DNA of 36,784 bases from Oscillospiraceae bacterium (GTDB taxonomy: Bacteria; Bacillota; Clostridia; Oscillospirales; QAMX01): contig SVLW01000019.1 of NCBI GenBank assembly GCA_015067705.1, positions 1 through 36,784 of the forward strand, read 5' to 3'. The position numbers were made by a program, and so were the translations under genes. The notes under the pieces were generated by a model. That model saw only the letters and a list, made by a program, of their open reading frames with translations. It was not told the DNA's origin and ran no database searches. Of this stretch, positions 17,248-26,226 are shown piece by piece. Positions within the stretch are counted from its first letter, which is position 1. Every line of letters begins with the position of its first letter.

Positions 17248-19650
17248 TTATGCGCGGAGCTCAGCGCCGGTGCGCTGGGCAAGGAGCTTCAGGATCCGCT
17301 TCATGGCGCCGTCGGCATCCTCATCGGTGAGGCTGCGGGTGCGGTCACGCATGGAGAAGGAATATGCCATGCTCTTGCGGCCTTCGCCAAGCTGTGCGCC
17401 GCGATAGACGTCGAAGAGACGGACAGATTCCAGAAGCTTGCCGGCGCCCTCGCGGATGCAGGACTCGATCTCGGCCGCAGTGACGTCCTCATTGCAGACC
17501 ACCGCGATATCGCGGGTGATGGCCGGGAACTTGGCCAGCGGCTCGTACTCCACGATGCCGCCGCGGTTGGCAAACAGTGCCTCCACCTCAAGCTCCATGG
17601 CGTAGATCTCCGTGGCAGCGTTGAAGTTTTCAACAACCTTGGGATGCACCTGACCGATCACACCCAGATAGGTGTCGCCGCAGTAGATCTCTGCGCAGCG
17701 GCCGGGGTGATAGGAGGGATTGTTCTTCTGTGCGCGATAGCTGATGTTCTTCATGCGCAGACCGGCGGCCAGCGCATCCACAGCGCCCTTCATCTCGAAG
17801 AAGTCCGCACCGTCGCCATAAATGGCGCCGGACAGGATCTTGCGCTCACGGGGCAGCTTTTCGCCATCCACCGGCACATACACGCTGCCCAGCTCATACA
17901 TCCGCATGGCGGGGTTCTTCACGTTATAGTTCCGGGCGGCCACTTCCAGAATGGAGGGCAGCATGATGGTACGCAGGGTATTCATATCCTCAGAGAGGGG
18001 GTTGGTGATGACGACGGCCTTGCGCAGCTCGCTGTCCTCGGGAATGAAGATGCGGTCCAGGCTCTTGGCGCCGGAGAAGGACATGGTCTGTGCTTCACTG
18101 TAGCCCATAGCGGTGAAGAGTTCGCGGATGCGGTCGTCAAAGGCGATCGTGGGCATGGGGATATAGCGGGCCTCGCCGGGGAACAGCGTGGTGGGGACGT
18201 TATCATAGCCATAGAAGCGGGCAACTTCCTCGGCGATGTCGGCGAACTGCTCTACGTCCATACGCCAGGAGGGAATTACAATGTTCTCGCCGTCCATCTG
18301 GAAGCCCAGGAGGTCAAACCAGTGCAGCATATCTTCCTTGGCCACGTCAACACCCAGGAAGGCATTGATGCGTTCCGGCTCGAACTTGATGGTCTTGGGG
18401 GCATGATCGGTGTTATCGATATCGATGATGCCGTCGCAGACCTCACCGGCGCCCAGGAGTTCCACCAGTTCACAGGCACGTTCCAGTGCCGGCAGGGTGT
18501 TCATGGGATCCAGGCCCTTTTCGTAGCGGCCGGAGCTCTCGGTACGCATACCAAGGCGGCGGGAAGTGAGACGGATGGAGGTGCCGTTGAAGTTGGCGGA
18601 TTCAAAGACGATCATTTTGGTGCCGTCGGTGATCTCAGAGTTGGCGCCGCCCATGACACCGGCCACGCCCACAGGCTTCTTGGCGTCGGCGATGACCAGC
18701 ATTTCGGCATCCAGTGCACGCTCCTGATCGTCCAGAGTATTCATGATCTCGCCGTCCTTGGCACAGCGTACCACGATCTCGGCGCCGTCCAGGCAGGCAT
18801 AGTCAAAGCTGTGCATGGGCTGGCCATACTCCAGCATGACGTAGTTGGTGATGTCAACGATGTTGTTGATGGGGCGCACGCCGCAGGCACGGAGACGATC
18901 ACGCATCCACTTGGGGGACGGCTCGATCTTCACGTTCTTGACAACACGTGCAGTATAACGGGGGCAGAGCTTCGGCTCTTCCACGCGCACGCGGAGCCAC
19001 TGGCCGATATCGCCTGCGCCGCCCTTGACCACGGGGGTGTCCGGCACGTACTTCTGACCATAGGTCACGGCGCTTTCGCGGGCCAGACCGATCATGGAGA
19101 GACAGTCGGGACGGTTGGGGGTGATTTCAAAATCAACGATCCAGTCGTCGAAGCCCAGAAGCTTGCGCACGTCGGTGCCCACGGGTGCCTCTGCCAGTTC
19201 TTCGGCGGAGAATACATCGTTCAGGATCAGGATGCCGTCGGCATAAGCGCCGGGCACATCATGCTCGGTCATAGCCAGCTCATTGAAGGAGCAGAGCATA
19301 CCATTGGACGGCAGGCCGCGAAGCTTGCCCTTCTTGATATGCACGCCGCCGGGCAGATCAGAATCATGCAGGGCAACGGGAACCAGGTCGTCCACCTTCA
19401 CGTTCTGTGCGCCGGTGATGATCTGGATCGCCTCGCCGGCGCCCACATCGATCTGGCAGACCCAGAGATGATCGGAGTCGGGATGATGCTCCATGCTGAC
19501 AACACGGCCCACCACCACGTTGCGGATCTCTTCGCCGAAATACTCTAAGGTCTCCACCTTGGAGCCGGACATGGTCATATCGGCGATATATTTCTTCGGT
19601 TCGTAATCGTAAGGAACCAGGCCTTTCAGCCAATTCATAGAAAGTTTCAT
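17248..19650 (-). CDS. pheT: Phenylalanyl-tRNA synthetase beta subunit
   Basis: 800 residues, full length. Domains in order are the N-terminal MKLSMNWLKGLV, a tRNA-binding OB domain (about 40-150, with VGRVVSMEHHPDSDHLWVC), the B3/B4 editing domain (about 210-380), the B5 domain (about 400-470), the catalytic-like core, and a C-terminal FDX-ACB anticodon-binding domain (about 705-800) ending in KLLAQRTGAELRA. With PheS it forms the alpha2-beta2 enzyme that charges tRNA-Phe and edits mischarged Tyr. It starts 18 bases after pheS with AAGGGGAGG and ends at a strong terminator. Regulation comes from the T-box upstream of pheS. Confidence 0.98.
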   Translation of the reverse strand: MKLSMNWLKGLVPYDYEPKKYIADMTMSGSKVETLEYFGEEIRNVVVGRVVSMEHHPDSDHLWVCQIDVGAGEAIQIITGAQNVKVDDLVPVALHDSDLPGGVHIKKGKLRGLPSNGMLCSFNELAMTEHDVPGAYADGILILNDVFSAEELAEAPVGTDVRKLLGFDDWIVDFEITPNRPDCLSMIGLARESAVTYGQKYVPDTPVVKGGAGDIGQWLRVRVEEPKLCPRYTARVVKNVKIEPSPKWMRDRLRACGVRPINNIVDITNYVMLEYGQPMHSFDYACLDGAEIVVRCAKDGEIMNTLDDQERALDAEMLVIADAKKPVGVAGVMGGANSEITDGTKMIVFESANFNGTSIRLTSRRLGMRTESSGRYEKGLDPMNTLPALERACELVELLGAGEVCDGIIDIDNTDHAPKTIKFEPERINAFLGVDVAKEDMLHWFDLLGFQMDGENIVIPSWRMDVEQFADIAEEVARFYGYDNVPTTLFPGEARYIPMPTIAFDDRIRELFTAMGYSEAQTMSFSGAKSLDRIFIPEDSELRKAVVITNPLSEDMNTLRTIMLPSILEVAARNYNVKNPAMRMYELGSVYVPVDGEKLPRERKILSGAIYGDGADFFEMKGAVDALAAGLRMKNISYRAQKNNPSYHPGRCAEIYCGDTYLGVIGQVHPKVVENFNAATEIYAMELEVEALFANRGGIVEYEPLAKFPAITRDIAVVCNEDVTAAEIESCIREGAGKLLESVRLFDVYRGAQLGEGRKSMAYSFSMRDRTRSLTDEDADGAMKRILKLLAQRTGAELRA

Positions 19651-19668
19651 GGTAAATTTGCCTCCCCT

Positions 19669-20700
19669 TTAACCGTTGAACTGGCTCAAGAAGCGCAGGT
19701 CGTTATCGTAGAAATTACGGATCTCGTTGATCTTATAGCGCAGCATGGCAATACGCTCCACGCCCATACCGAATGCAAAGCCGGAATACTCCTCGGGATC
19801 GATGCCGCAGGCGCGCAGCACATTGGGATGCACCATACCGCAGCCCAGGATCTCGATCCAACCCTCGCCCTTGCAAAGACGGCAGCCCTCGCCGCCGCAG
19901 GCGAAGCAGCTCACGTCCATCTCGGCGGACGGCTCGGTGAAGGGGAAGTGATGGGGACGGAAGCGCACGCGGGTCTCGGCGCCGAAGATGCTCTGGGCAA
20001 AGACCTCCAGATAGCCCTTCAGGTCGCTCATGCGAACGCCCTTATCGATCATCAGACCCTCGATCTGATGGAACAGGGGGCTGTGGGTGGCGTCCAGGTC
20101 GTCGTTACGATACACACGACCGGGAGCAATGACGCGGATCGGCGGCTTTTTGCCCTGCATCTGGCGGATCTGCACAGAGGAGGTCTGGGTGCGCAGCACC
20201 ACGTCGTCCGTGATATAGAAGGTATCCTGCGGATCGCGGGCAGGATGATCCTCATTGGTGTTCAGTGCGTCGAAGTTATAATAGGTTTCTTCCACTTCGG
20301 GGCCTTCCACGGTCTGGAAGCCCATGCTTTCAAAGACCTTACGCACGTCGGCGATGGTGGAGGTCAGCGGATGGATGGTGCCGGGATGGGGCACACGGCC
20401 GGGCATGGTCACGTCCAGTGCCTCTGCCTTCAGCTTGGCATTCAGGGCCTCTTCCCGCAGTACCTCAAAACGCTCGGACAGAGCGGTCTCGATCTGGGCG
20501 CGGACTTCGTTGGCCAGCTGGCCCATGACGGGACGCTCCTCGGCGCTCAGCTTGCCCATGGTCTTCAAAATAGCGGTCAGGGCACCCTTCTTACCGGAAT
20601 AATGGATGCGGACCGGTTCCAGTTCCTGCTCCGTCGCGGCGGCAGCAATGGCCTCGAGCGCTTCGCTGCGGATGCGTTCGAGATCTTCTCTCATACCCAT
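19669..20700 (-). CDS. pheS: Phenylalanyl-tRNA synthetase alpha subunit
   Basis: 343 residues. An N-terminal coiled-coil (1-90) is followed by the class II catalytic core. Motif 2 lies in GRVYRNDDLDATHSPLF (194-210), the substrate-side FTEPSAEMDVSCF at 254-266, and motif 3 in FGMGVERIAMLRY (310-322). A CFACGGEGCRLC cluster (265-276) is the Cys-rich loop seen in many Firmicute PheS proteins. It catalyses aminoacylation of tRNA-Phe together with PheT. The ATG follows an AGGTG site and lies 57 bases after the T-box terminator stem. Confidence 0.98.
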   Translation of the reverse strand: MGMREDLERIRSEALEAIAAAATEQELEPVRIHYSGKKGALTAILKTMGKLSAEERPVMGQLANEVRAQIETALSERFEVLREEALNAKLKAEALDVTMPGRVPHPGTIHPLTSTIADVRKVFESMGFQTVEGPEVEETYYNFDALNTNEDHPARDPQDTFYITDDVVLRTQTSSVQIRQMQGKKPPIRVIAPGRVYRNDDLDATHSPLFHQIEGLMIDKGVRMSDLKGYLEVFAQSIFGAETRVRFRPHHFPFTEPSAEMDVSCFACGGEGCRLCKGEGWIEILGCGMVHPNVLRACGIDPEEYSGFAFGMGVERIAMLRYKINEIRNFYDNDLRFLSQFNG

Positions 20701-20756
20701 GATGTTACACCTCTTGTAAAAAAGTTATCTTATGATGGTTTTTGTGATCAGACAAT

Positions 20757-21077
20757 CAAAAAGCCCTTCGCCTGATGCGATTCTCACGCATCGGGGACGA
20801 AGGGACAAAACTCCGCGGTACCACCCCGGTTTTCCGGCAGAGCCGGAACACTCGTAACCCTCGGCAAGAATCTTTTGCGAAGGGTTTGGCTTTAACGCAG
20901 CCGGATACGCCGCAGACCTACTCCGCTCATCGCGTTTCAGACGCGGGACTCGCGGGTGAAGGTTCCCGTTGCCGCACGGATCATGCTCCCAGCCGATGGC
21001 ATGTTCTCTCTTCCTCGTGCGCCGCGCAAACGGTATTCGGCCCAGCAGGCCGCCCGGTCATCGTCTTTCACAATATG
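20757..21077 (-). promoter_or_regulatory. T-box riboswitch controlling pheST (Phe specifier)
   Basis: On the minus strand the T-box GGGGTGGTACCGCGG lies at 20829-20815. The terminator stem CCCTTCG/CGAAGGG (20804-20798 with 20770-20764), with an inner hairpin CGATGCG/CGCATC, is followed by a T5 tract. Stem III AGTAGG is near 20920. The specifier-loop pattern GGGAACC-TTC-ACCCGCGAG places a UUC (Phe) codon at 20960-20958, matching the downstream genes. Uncharged tRNA-Phe would stabilise the antiterminator and raise pheST expression. Confidence 0.95.
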
Positions 21078-21083
21078 TTTTGT

Positions 21084-21112
21084 ATTCTATCACATTATCC
21101 TCCCCGTTTCAA
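21084..21112 (-). promoter_or_regulatory. Promoter of the T-box-pheST transcript
   Basis: On the minus strand: -35 TTGAAA (21112-21107), 17-bp spacer, -10 TAGAAT (21089-21084). Confidence 0.78.
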
Positions 21113-21148
21113 GGGGTATTTTTCAAAAAACTGCAGTGATTTTGGGTT

Positions 21149-21826
21149 TTATGCGTAAAAATACGTATAGTATACGATCACCGCCGCGATGGCCACCGCA
21201 AACATCAGGCCCAGCACCACAATATGGCGGCGGGTCAGGGAGAGCTGCGGCTGTTCTCCGGTGAGCTGCAGACGCTGCAGCACCGGCACCATGACGCCGA
21301 TAAAGAGCATCAAAAGCACCGCCTCCAGAGGGAAGAGCAGCAGATTCTTGGCAATGCGGGGGATCAGATAGACCGTGATGGACTTGCCATACATCCAGGA
21401 GAGCGCCAGCGGCGTCAAGAGCAGGTTCAGCACCACACTGACGGTCAGCCGCGCGCCGAAAATGCGGACGGCGCTGAGTCTTGCACGATACAGGAAGATC
21501 GCGAAGAAGAATGAGCCCAGGCCCTCGATCACGGTAAAGGGGAAGAAATAAGGCCCCTTTGGGAAGAAAATGCAGCCCAGAAGATCCGACACCACGCCGG
21601 ACAGGAAGGCCACCACCGGGCCATATACCATGCTGCCCACGGCGTTGATGAAATAGCCCACGGTAATATACATCTGGTCGCCCACAGGGATAGACACGGA
21701 TTTCAGTGCCACGCGCAGCGCGATCAGCACCGCCGCCAGCACCAGCATCCGGGTGCTCTTCAGTTCCCGATAGGCATCCTGCCAATAGGCACGGGAAAAC
21801 GGCGTTTTATAAGTCTTGATCGTCAT
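21149..21826 (-). CDS. Folate-family ECF transporter S component (FolT-like)
   Basis: 225 residues from the ATG at 21826, which has AAGGAGG with suitable spacing; an ATG at 21844 sits upstream of that site. Five to six membrane segments. The N-terminal ALRVALKSVSIPVGD and TVGYFINAVGSMVYGP, then SDLLGCIFFPKGPYFFPF and RIAKNLLLFPLEAVLLML, follow the folate ECF S-component pattern. Such proteins bind a vitamin and work with a shared EcfA/A'/T energising module, which is not in this window. It lies 28 bases after nagZ and is probably co-transcribed. Folate specificity is inferred from family resemblance. Confidence 0.87.
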   Translation of the reverse strand: MTIKTYKTPFSRAYWQDAYRELKSTRMLVLAAVLIALRVALKSVSIPVGDQMYITVGYFINAVGSMVYGPVVAFLSGVVSDLLGCIFFPKGPYFFPFTVIEGLGSFFFAIFLYRARLSAVRIFGARLTVSVVLNLLLTPLALSWMYGKSITVYLIPRIAKNLLLFPLEAVLLMLFIGVMVPVLQRLQLTGEQPQLSLTRRHIVVLGLMFAVAIAAVIVYYTYFYA

Positions 21827-21854
21827 GGGAGTTCCCTCCTTCATTCAGGTTCTG

Positions 21855-23081
21855 TCACGCAAAGAGACCCAGTTCATATTTCCACAAAAGAATCCGCCGC
21901 ACCGATTCCTCAATGCGGGACTGTGCGATCACGCCGTCCTGCACGGCGTTCAGAAGCGCCGTATAGTGGGTGGCGTAGTCAGAGCTGAGGATCAGGTCAC
22001 ATCCGGCCTGTACGGCCGAGACCGAGGCCGTGGCGCCATCGGTATAATCCGTGATGCCGCCCATGTCCAGATCATCGGTCATCACCACCACGTCATCCCC
22101 CAGAGATTCCCGCAGCAGCGAGTAGATTGCAGGTGAGAGGGACGCAGGACGCTCTGCGTCAAAATGTTCCAGGATCATATGGCACACCATCACGCCGTCG
22201 GCGCCGGCCTCTGTGCCGGATACAAAGGGCAGGATAGCGGAATCGATGATTTCGGATTGGGTACGCGGATCCACCACAACGCCCACATGGGTGTCGGCGC
22301 TGCCGCCATAGCCGGGGAAGTGCTTCAGCACGCTGCCCATCTGCGCTTCCTCCATGATGGTGACTGTGCGGCGCACATAGTCCGATACGACGGCGGGATC
22401 CGCCGCAAAGGCACGGGGATAGATGAAGTCGTCCGGGTCGTTTGACAGGTCACAAACCGGCCCCAGATTCACATTCAGACCAAGATCCAGCAAGAATGCG
22501 GACTTTTCCCGGACATCCGCCTCCACGGCGGTCATACCGCCGCTTTCATAGAGTTCCCGGGGTGAGCGGAAACGCTCTGCCCGCAGGGATGCATGACGGC
22601 TGACACGGGTGACGCTGCCGCCCTCCTCGTCCACAGCCATGAGAAGCGGAATACGGGAGGCCGCCTGGATCGATGCGGTCATCTCCCGCACCGCCGCGGC
22701 GTCCTTTCCCGCAAAATGATGGGAGAAGAAAATATACCCGCCCAAGGGATAGGTTTCAAGCACCGTTTCCGCCCCGTCGGCGGGGCAGCCGATGAGCAGC
22801 ATCTGGCCCACCTTTTCCTCCAGACTCATGGAGGAAAGGATCGTATCCACGACGTCTTTCGCAGGATCTGCGGGCTCCGGCACTTCCTCGGGCGGTGTCT
22901 CCTCTGCAGGCGGTTCCTCGGGCACATCCTCCTCCGAAGGAAGCGCGGAGATCACCAACTGGCCTACGGATTCCGAGACCTGCTGAGACTCCGGCACCAA
23001 TGGAACCGACGCCGTATCCGTGCCGCAGGCAGGCAGGAGGCATAGGGCCGTCATGAGGATCCAAAAGAATACTCGTTTCAT
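21855..23081 (-). CDS. nagZ: Beta-N-acetylhexosaminidase, GH3 family lipoprotein (NagZ-like)
   Basis: 408 residues from the ATG at 23081 (GGAG six bases upstream; the adjacent ATG at 23084 is also possible). A lipoprotein signal ends in LLPAC (Cys19). An acidic Pro/Glu linker (about 50-75) leads to the GH3 barrel. Markers are VDEEGGSVTR (150-159), the KHFPG loop (253-257) with the Asp263-Thr-His265 dyad, and the nucleophile Asp336 in MTDDLDMGG. It removes N-acetylglucosamine from muropeptides or N-acetylhexosaminides, here outside the cell, tethered to the membrane, for wall turnover. It has its own promoter and precedes the folate transporter gene. Confidence 0.92.
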   Translation of the reverse strand: MKRVFFWILMTALCLLPACGTDTASVPLVPESQQVSESVGQLVISALPSEEDVPEEPPAEETPPEEVPEPADPAKDVVDTILSSMSLEEKVGQMLLIGCPADGAETVLETYPLGGYIFFSHHFAGKDAAAVREMTASIQAASRIPLLMAVDEEGGSVTRVSRHASLRAERFRSPRELYESGGMTAVEADVREKSAFLLDLGLNVNLGPVCDLSNDPDDFIYPRAFAADPAVVSDYVRRTVTIMEEAQMGSVLKHFPGYGGSADTHVGVVVDPRTQSEIIDSAILPFVSGTEAGADGVMVCHMILEHFDAERPASLSPAIYSLLRESLGDDVVVMTDDLDMGGITDYTDGATASVSAVQAGCDLILSSDYATHYTALLNAVQDGVIAQSRIEESVRRILLWKYELGLFA

Positions 23082-23132
23082 CATACGCTCCGGTTCGCCG
23101 GAATTATCCGGCATGGATCATTCTGTCCCTTA

Positions 23133-23161
23133 ATCATACCCGATTTTCCAGCACTTGTAAA
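23133..23161 (-). promoter_or_regulatory. Promoter of nagZ
   Basis: On the minus strand: -35 TTTACA (23161-23156), 17-bp spacer, -10 TATGAT (23138-23133). Confidence 0.7.
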
Positions 23162-23178
23162 TACTTTGTCGAAGGCAG

Positions 23179-23215
23179 AAAAAATCCGGTACGGAGTTCC
23201 CACTCCGTACCGGAT
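23179..23215 (-). terminator. Terminator ending the aminotransferase-trpS operon
   Basis: A 14-bp stem (23215-23202 with 23197-23184), a four-base loop and T6 on the minus strand. It separates this operon from nagZ. Confidence 0.93.
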
Positions 23216-23225
23216 CACATCATTT

Positions 23226-23978
23226 TTATGCCGGGGGCGTCATGGCGTCGCCCACGCTGAGGTCATCGGACAGCTCCAGAAGGTTCATGGAATATACCAG
23301 TGCGCCGCCGGTATAGGTCTCCGCATGCACCAGCATCCCGCTTTCCACCGAGATATAGTAGCGCAGGGTGTACTCCAGCGCAGGGTCATAGACCTCCACC
23401 AGAATGCAGAGTTCCTCATTCCACGGCACATAGCTTGCCGCGATGATGGAGCCGTGCGTCAGACTCAGCACATCTTCATAGGTGGGGATTCCCGCCAGCA
23501 TATCCTGCTGGAGGAACGCCGCGGCGCCGCCTGTGAGCACTTCATTCTCGCCCTCGTACCAGATGGCAACGCCCTCCCGGTCCGTAATGCTGCACAGCAC
23601 CCGGTCGGTAAGGCTGTCCTCTGTCCGTACCACACAGCGTCCTGTGGAGAGCCACTGTTCCGCCACCGTGACGCGGCTTTCGTCCCCATAGGACAAAATG
23701 CTCTCCGCCTTCATATAATAGGCGGAAGGGCGATCCAGCGTGCGGATCACATTCTGCACGTTCTGCACGGTGATTTCCACCAAAGAGGCCTGGTCGCCGG
23801 GGCTCTGCGGACGGATCTGGGCATCCGCCACACTGTCAAACACCGCGTCGTCGGGAAGCTCGATCTGGGCGTCATGACTGTGGGGGTTAATGGTGGAGAG
23901 AAGCACCAGGATCAGCACCACGCCCATCACCAGCACCACCAGCGCTGCCGCCAGCCATTCGGTTTTTCCGCGTTTCAT
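23226..23978 (-). CDS. Membrane-anchored extracytoplasmic protein, function unknown
   Basis: 250 residues from the ATG at 23978 after GAGGAGGA. A basic N-terminus (MKRGKTEWL) and one hydrophobic anchor (about 9-30) precede an extracellular domain. That domain (about 60-240) is rich in beta-strand-like segments and has YYMKAESILSYGDESRVTV and LRYYISVESGMLVHAETY. The general look is reminiscent of LolA-like lipoprotein-sorting folds, but I cannot assign it. It follows the TagO/WecA-type gene by 91 bases with a hairpin in between, and precedes a strong terminator. A cell-envelope role is suggested by context only. Confidence 0.78.
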   Translation of the reverse strand: MKRGKTEWLAAALVVLVMGVVLILVLLSTINPHSHDAQIELPDDAVFDSVADAQIRPQSPGDQASLVEITVQNVQNVIRTLDRPSAYYMKAESILSYGDESRVTVAEQWLSTGRCVVRTEDSLTDRVLCSITDREGVAIWYEGENEVLTGGAAAFLQQDMLAGIPTYEDVLSLTHGSIIAASYVPWNEELCILVEVYDPALEYTLRYYISVESGMLVHAETYTGGALVYSMNLLELSDDLSVGDAMTPPA

Positions 23979-24037
23979 CTCCGGTCCTCCTCTCGTATGA
24001 TGGGGACAGGCACCCGGCCTTATCCCCGGAAAGAGCA

Positions 24038-24064
24038 AGCCATCAGTCCTGGGGGCCGATGGCT
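24038..24064 (-). terminator. Weak hairpin after the phosphotransferase gene
   Basis: AGCCATC (24064-24058) pairs with GATGGCT (24044-24038), followed on the minus strand by TGCTCTTTCC. The tail is poor in T, so this may be an attenuator or RNA-processing hairpin. Confidence 0.4.
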
Positions 24065-24069
24065 CGGAT

Positions 24070-25182
24070 TCATTCGTGTTCGGAATCCTGTTCCTCTATA
24101 GGAGTTTCCCCGGCAGCTTCGCCCTGGGATTCTTCGGATTCCTGGCGGCGATCCCGGGAAACGATGAGTCGTACGCCAAAGATCGCGGCCACTAAAATCG
24201 CCAACAACAGCAGCAGAGCCTTGCTCTCGCCGCCTGCGGTCAACACGATGGCGGCAATGCCAAACATACCGGACACGCAGTAGAGAATCGCCACGGTCTG
24301 CTTCTGATTAAAGCCCATGTCAATGAGCTTGTGATGCATATGCGCCCGGTCGGCCGCCATAGGGCTCTGGCCGCTGAGCACACGGCGCGCGGTGGTCATG
24401 ATCATATCAAGAAGTGGGATGCCGATCACCAGGAAGGGCACCAGGAAGGAGACCACCATATAGAACTTGAAAAGACCCTGAATGGACATGGTCGCCAGCA
24501 CAAAGCCCAAAAACATGGCACCGGTATCGCCCATGAAGATCTTCGCCGGATTCAGGTTATAGGGCAAAAATCCGATGATGGCGCCGGCCAGGGCCGCGAT
24601 GCTGATGGCAATATAGGCATTGCCCAGGATGCAGGAGATCACCAGAAGCGACACGGCGGAGATGGCAGACACGCCTGCCGCCAGGCCGTCCAGACCGTCG
24701 ATCCAGTTGACGGCATTGGTGATGCCCACGATCCAGATCATGGTCAGCGGAATCGAAATGATCTCGTTGATCACCACGTCCGGCGTAGCGCCCAGACCCA
24801 GCGTGGACAGCACATCCACGCGGATCCCGCCGTAAAACACCGGGATCGCCGCGGCGCCAAACTGCACGATAAGGCGCAGAAGCGCCGGGAGATCAAAGAT
24901 ATCGTCCAGCGCAGACACCAGCACGATCACCAGCGCACCCAAAAGAATGCTGGTCATCTGCCGGTCCATATCGCCGAAAATCAGAAGGGATACCACAAAT
25001 CCCAGGAAAATCGCAAGGCCGCCCATGAGCGCCGTGGGCTTTTTATGAATATGCCGCCCACCGGGCTTATCCACCGCGCCCACCAAAAAGGCAAACCGTT
25101 TGGCAAGGGGCGTAGCGGCGAATGCGATGATACCCGCCACCGCAAAGGAAAGCGCGATGATCAGGTAGGAATTCAGTGTCAT
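24070..25182 (-). CDS. MraY/WecA/TagO-family undecaprenyl-phosphate GlcNAc-1-phosphate transferase
   Basis: 370 residues with about eleven membrane segments. Diagnostic motifs are Asp93-Asp94 (ALDDIFDLP), NAVNWIDGLDG (156-166), IFMGDTG with catalytic Asp219, and HMHH (281-284) of the WecA/TagO type. The C-terminal tail (about 345-370) is acidic. The enzyme moves GlcNAc-1-phosphate (or a related amino sugar) from UDP to undecaprenyl phosphate, the first step in teichoic acid or other wall-glycan assembly. It starts after trpS with a 17-base gap and is co-directional. MraY itself is less likely because of the HMHH motif and the location outside a mur cluster. Confidence 0.92.
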   Translation of the reverse strand: MTLNSYLIIALSFAVAGIIAFAATPLAKRFAFLVGAVDKPGGRHIHKKPTALMGGLAIFLGFVVSLLIFGDMDRQMTSILLGALVIVLVSALDDIFDLPALLRLIVQFGAAAIPVFYGGIRVDVLSTLGLGATPDVVINEIISIPLTMIWIVGITNAVNWIDGLDGLAAGVSAISAVSLLVISCILGNAYIAISIAALAGAIIGFLPYNLNPAKIFMGDTGAMFLGFVLATMSIQGLFKFYMVVSFLVPFLVIGIPLLDMIMTTARRVLSGQSPMAADRAHMHHKLIDMGFNQKQTVAILYCVSGMFGIAAIVLTAGGESKALLLLLAILVAAIFGVRLIVSRDRRQESEESQGEAAGETPIEEQDSEHE

Positions 25183-25199
25183 AGCGTCCTCCGCAGTAC

Positions 25200-26213
25200 T
25201 CAGTGTCTGACGAAACCCACCTTGCGATAGACCTTATCCAGGGTCTTGCGGGCAATATACTGGGCGCGGCGGGCGCCGTCGGTGTAGACGGATTCCAGAT
25301 AGGCCTTGTCCTTGAGCAGGCGCTCGGTCTCCTCGCGGATGGGACGCAGCAGCTCCACCACTGCCTCGCCTACCTTGGTCTTGAAGTCGCCGTAACCGTG
25401 ACCGGCAAACTCTGCCTCGATTTCGGCATAGGTTCTGCCGGTGGCAGCGGAATAAATGCTCATCAGATTGGAGATACCGGCCTTCTTTTCCGGGTCAAAG
25501 CGCACTTCGGTCTCGCTGTCCGTGACGGCACGCTTGAAGCGGCGCATGATATCCTCCGGCTTATCCATGACGATGACGCGGCCGGCGTCCTCGTCCTCGG
25601 ACTTGGACATCTTCTTGGTGGGGTCGGCCAGGCTCATGACGCGGGCGCCCACCTTGGGGATGAAGGACTGGGGGATCTTGAAGGTCTCGCCATAGACGCC
25701 GTTAAAGCGGTTGGCGATATCGCGGGTCAGCTCTACGTGCTGCTTCTGATCCTCGCCCACCGGCACGAAGTCCGGCTGGTACAGCAGAATGTCCGCAGCC
25801 ATCAGGGCCGGATAGGTGAAAAGACCGCCGTTGATATTCTCTGCGTTCTTGGCGGACTTATCCTTGAACTGGGTCATACGGGACAGCTCGCCGAACATGG
25901 CGTAGCAGTTCAGGACCCAACCAAGCTCCGCGTGCTCATGCACATGGCTCTGGATGAAGAGGGTGTTCTTCTCGGGATCCAGGCCGCAGGCGATGTACTG
26001 GGCCAGCTGCTCCACGGTACGGCGGCGCAGATCGGCCGGCTTCTGACGCACGGTAATGGCGTGCAGGTCGGCCATGAAGTAATAGCAGTCATAGCTGTCG
26101 GCGCGCTCTGCCCAGTTGCGGATAGCGCCGATATAGGAACCCAGGGTCAGCTCGCCGCTGGGCTTGATGCCGGACAGCATAACCGGCTTTTTGACAGCAG
26201 TATTCGTATCCAT
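25200..26213 (-). CDS. trpS: Tryptophanyl-tRNA synthetase
   Basis: 337 residues from the ATG at 26213, which has AAGGAGAT eight bases upstream; the longer frame to 26243 would overlap the aminotransferase gene. Class I features are SGIKPSGELTLGSYIGA (14-30, the HIGH-equivalent region), PVGEDQKQHVELTRDIA (151-167) and KMSKS (201-205). The length is normal. It charges tRNA-Trp. No T-box is seen because the gene is internal to an operon behind the aminotransferase gene. Confidence 0.98.
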   Translation of the reverse strand: MDTNTAVKKPVMLSGIKPSGELTLGSYIGAIRNWAERADSYDCYYFMADLHAITVRQKPADLRRRTVEQLAQYIACGLDPEKNTLFIQSHVHEHAELGWVLNCYAMFGELSRMTQFKDKSAKNAENINGGLFTYPALMAADILLYQPDFVPVGEDQKQHVELTRDIANRFNGVYGETFKIPQSFIPKVGARVMSLADPTKKMSKSEDEDAGRVIVMDKPEDIMRRFKRAVTDSETEVRFDPEKKAGISNLMSIYSAATGRTYAEIEAEFAGHGYGDFKTKVGEAVVELLRPIREETERLLKDKAYLESVYTDGARRAQYIARKTLDKVYRKVGFVRH

Positions 26214-26226
26214 CGTTTTGATCTCC

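Noticed and set aside
17221-19548. A 775-codon open frame on the plus strand
   Set aside because: It is antisense to pheT in a GC-rich gene, is rich in Gly, His, Ala and Val with no protein family pattern, and lacks a ribosome site. It is a shadow of codon bias.
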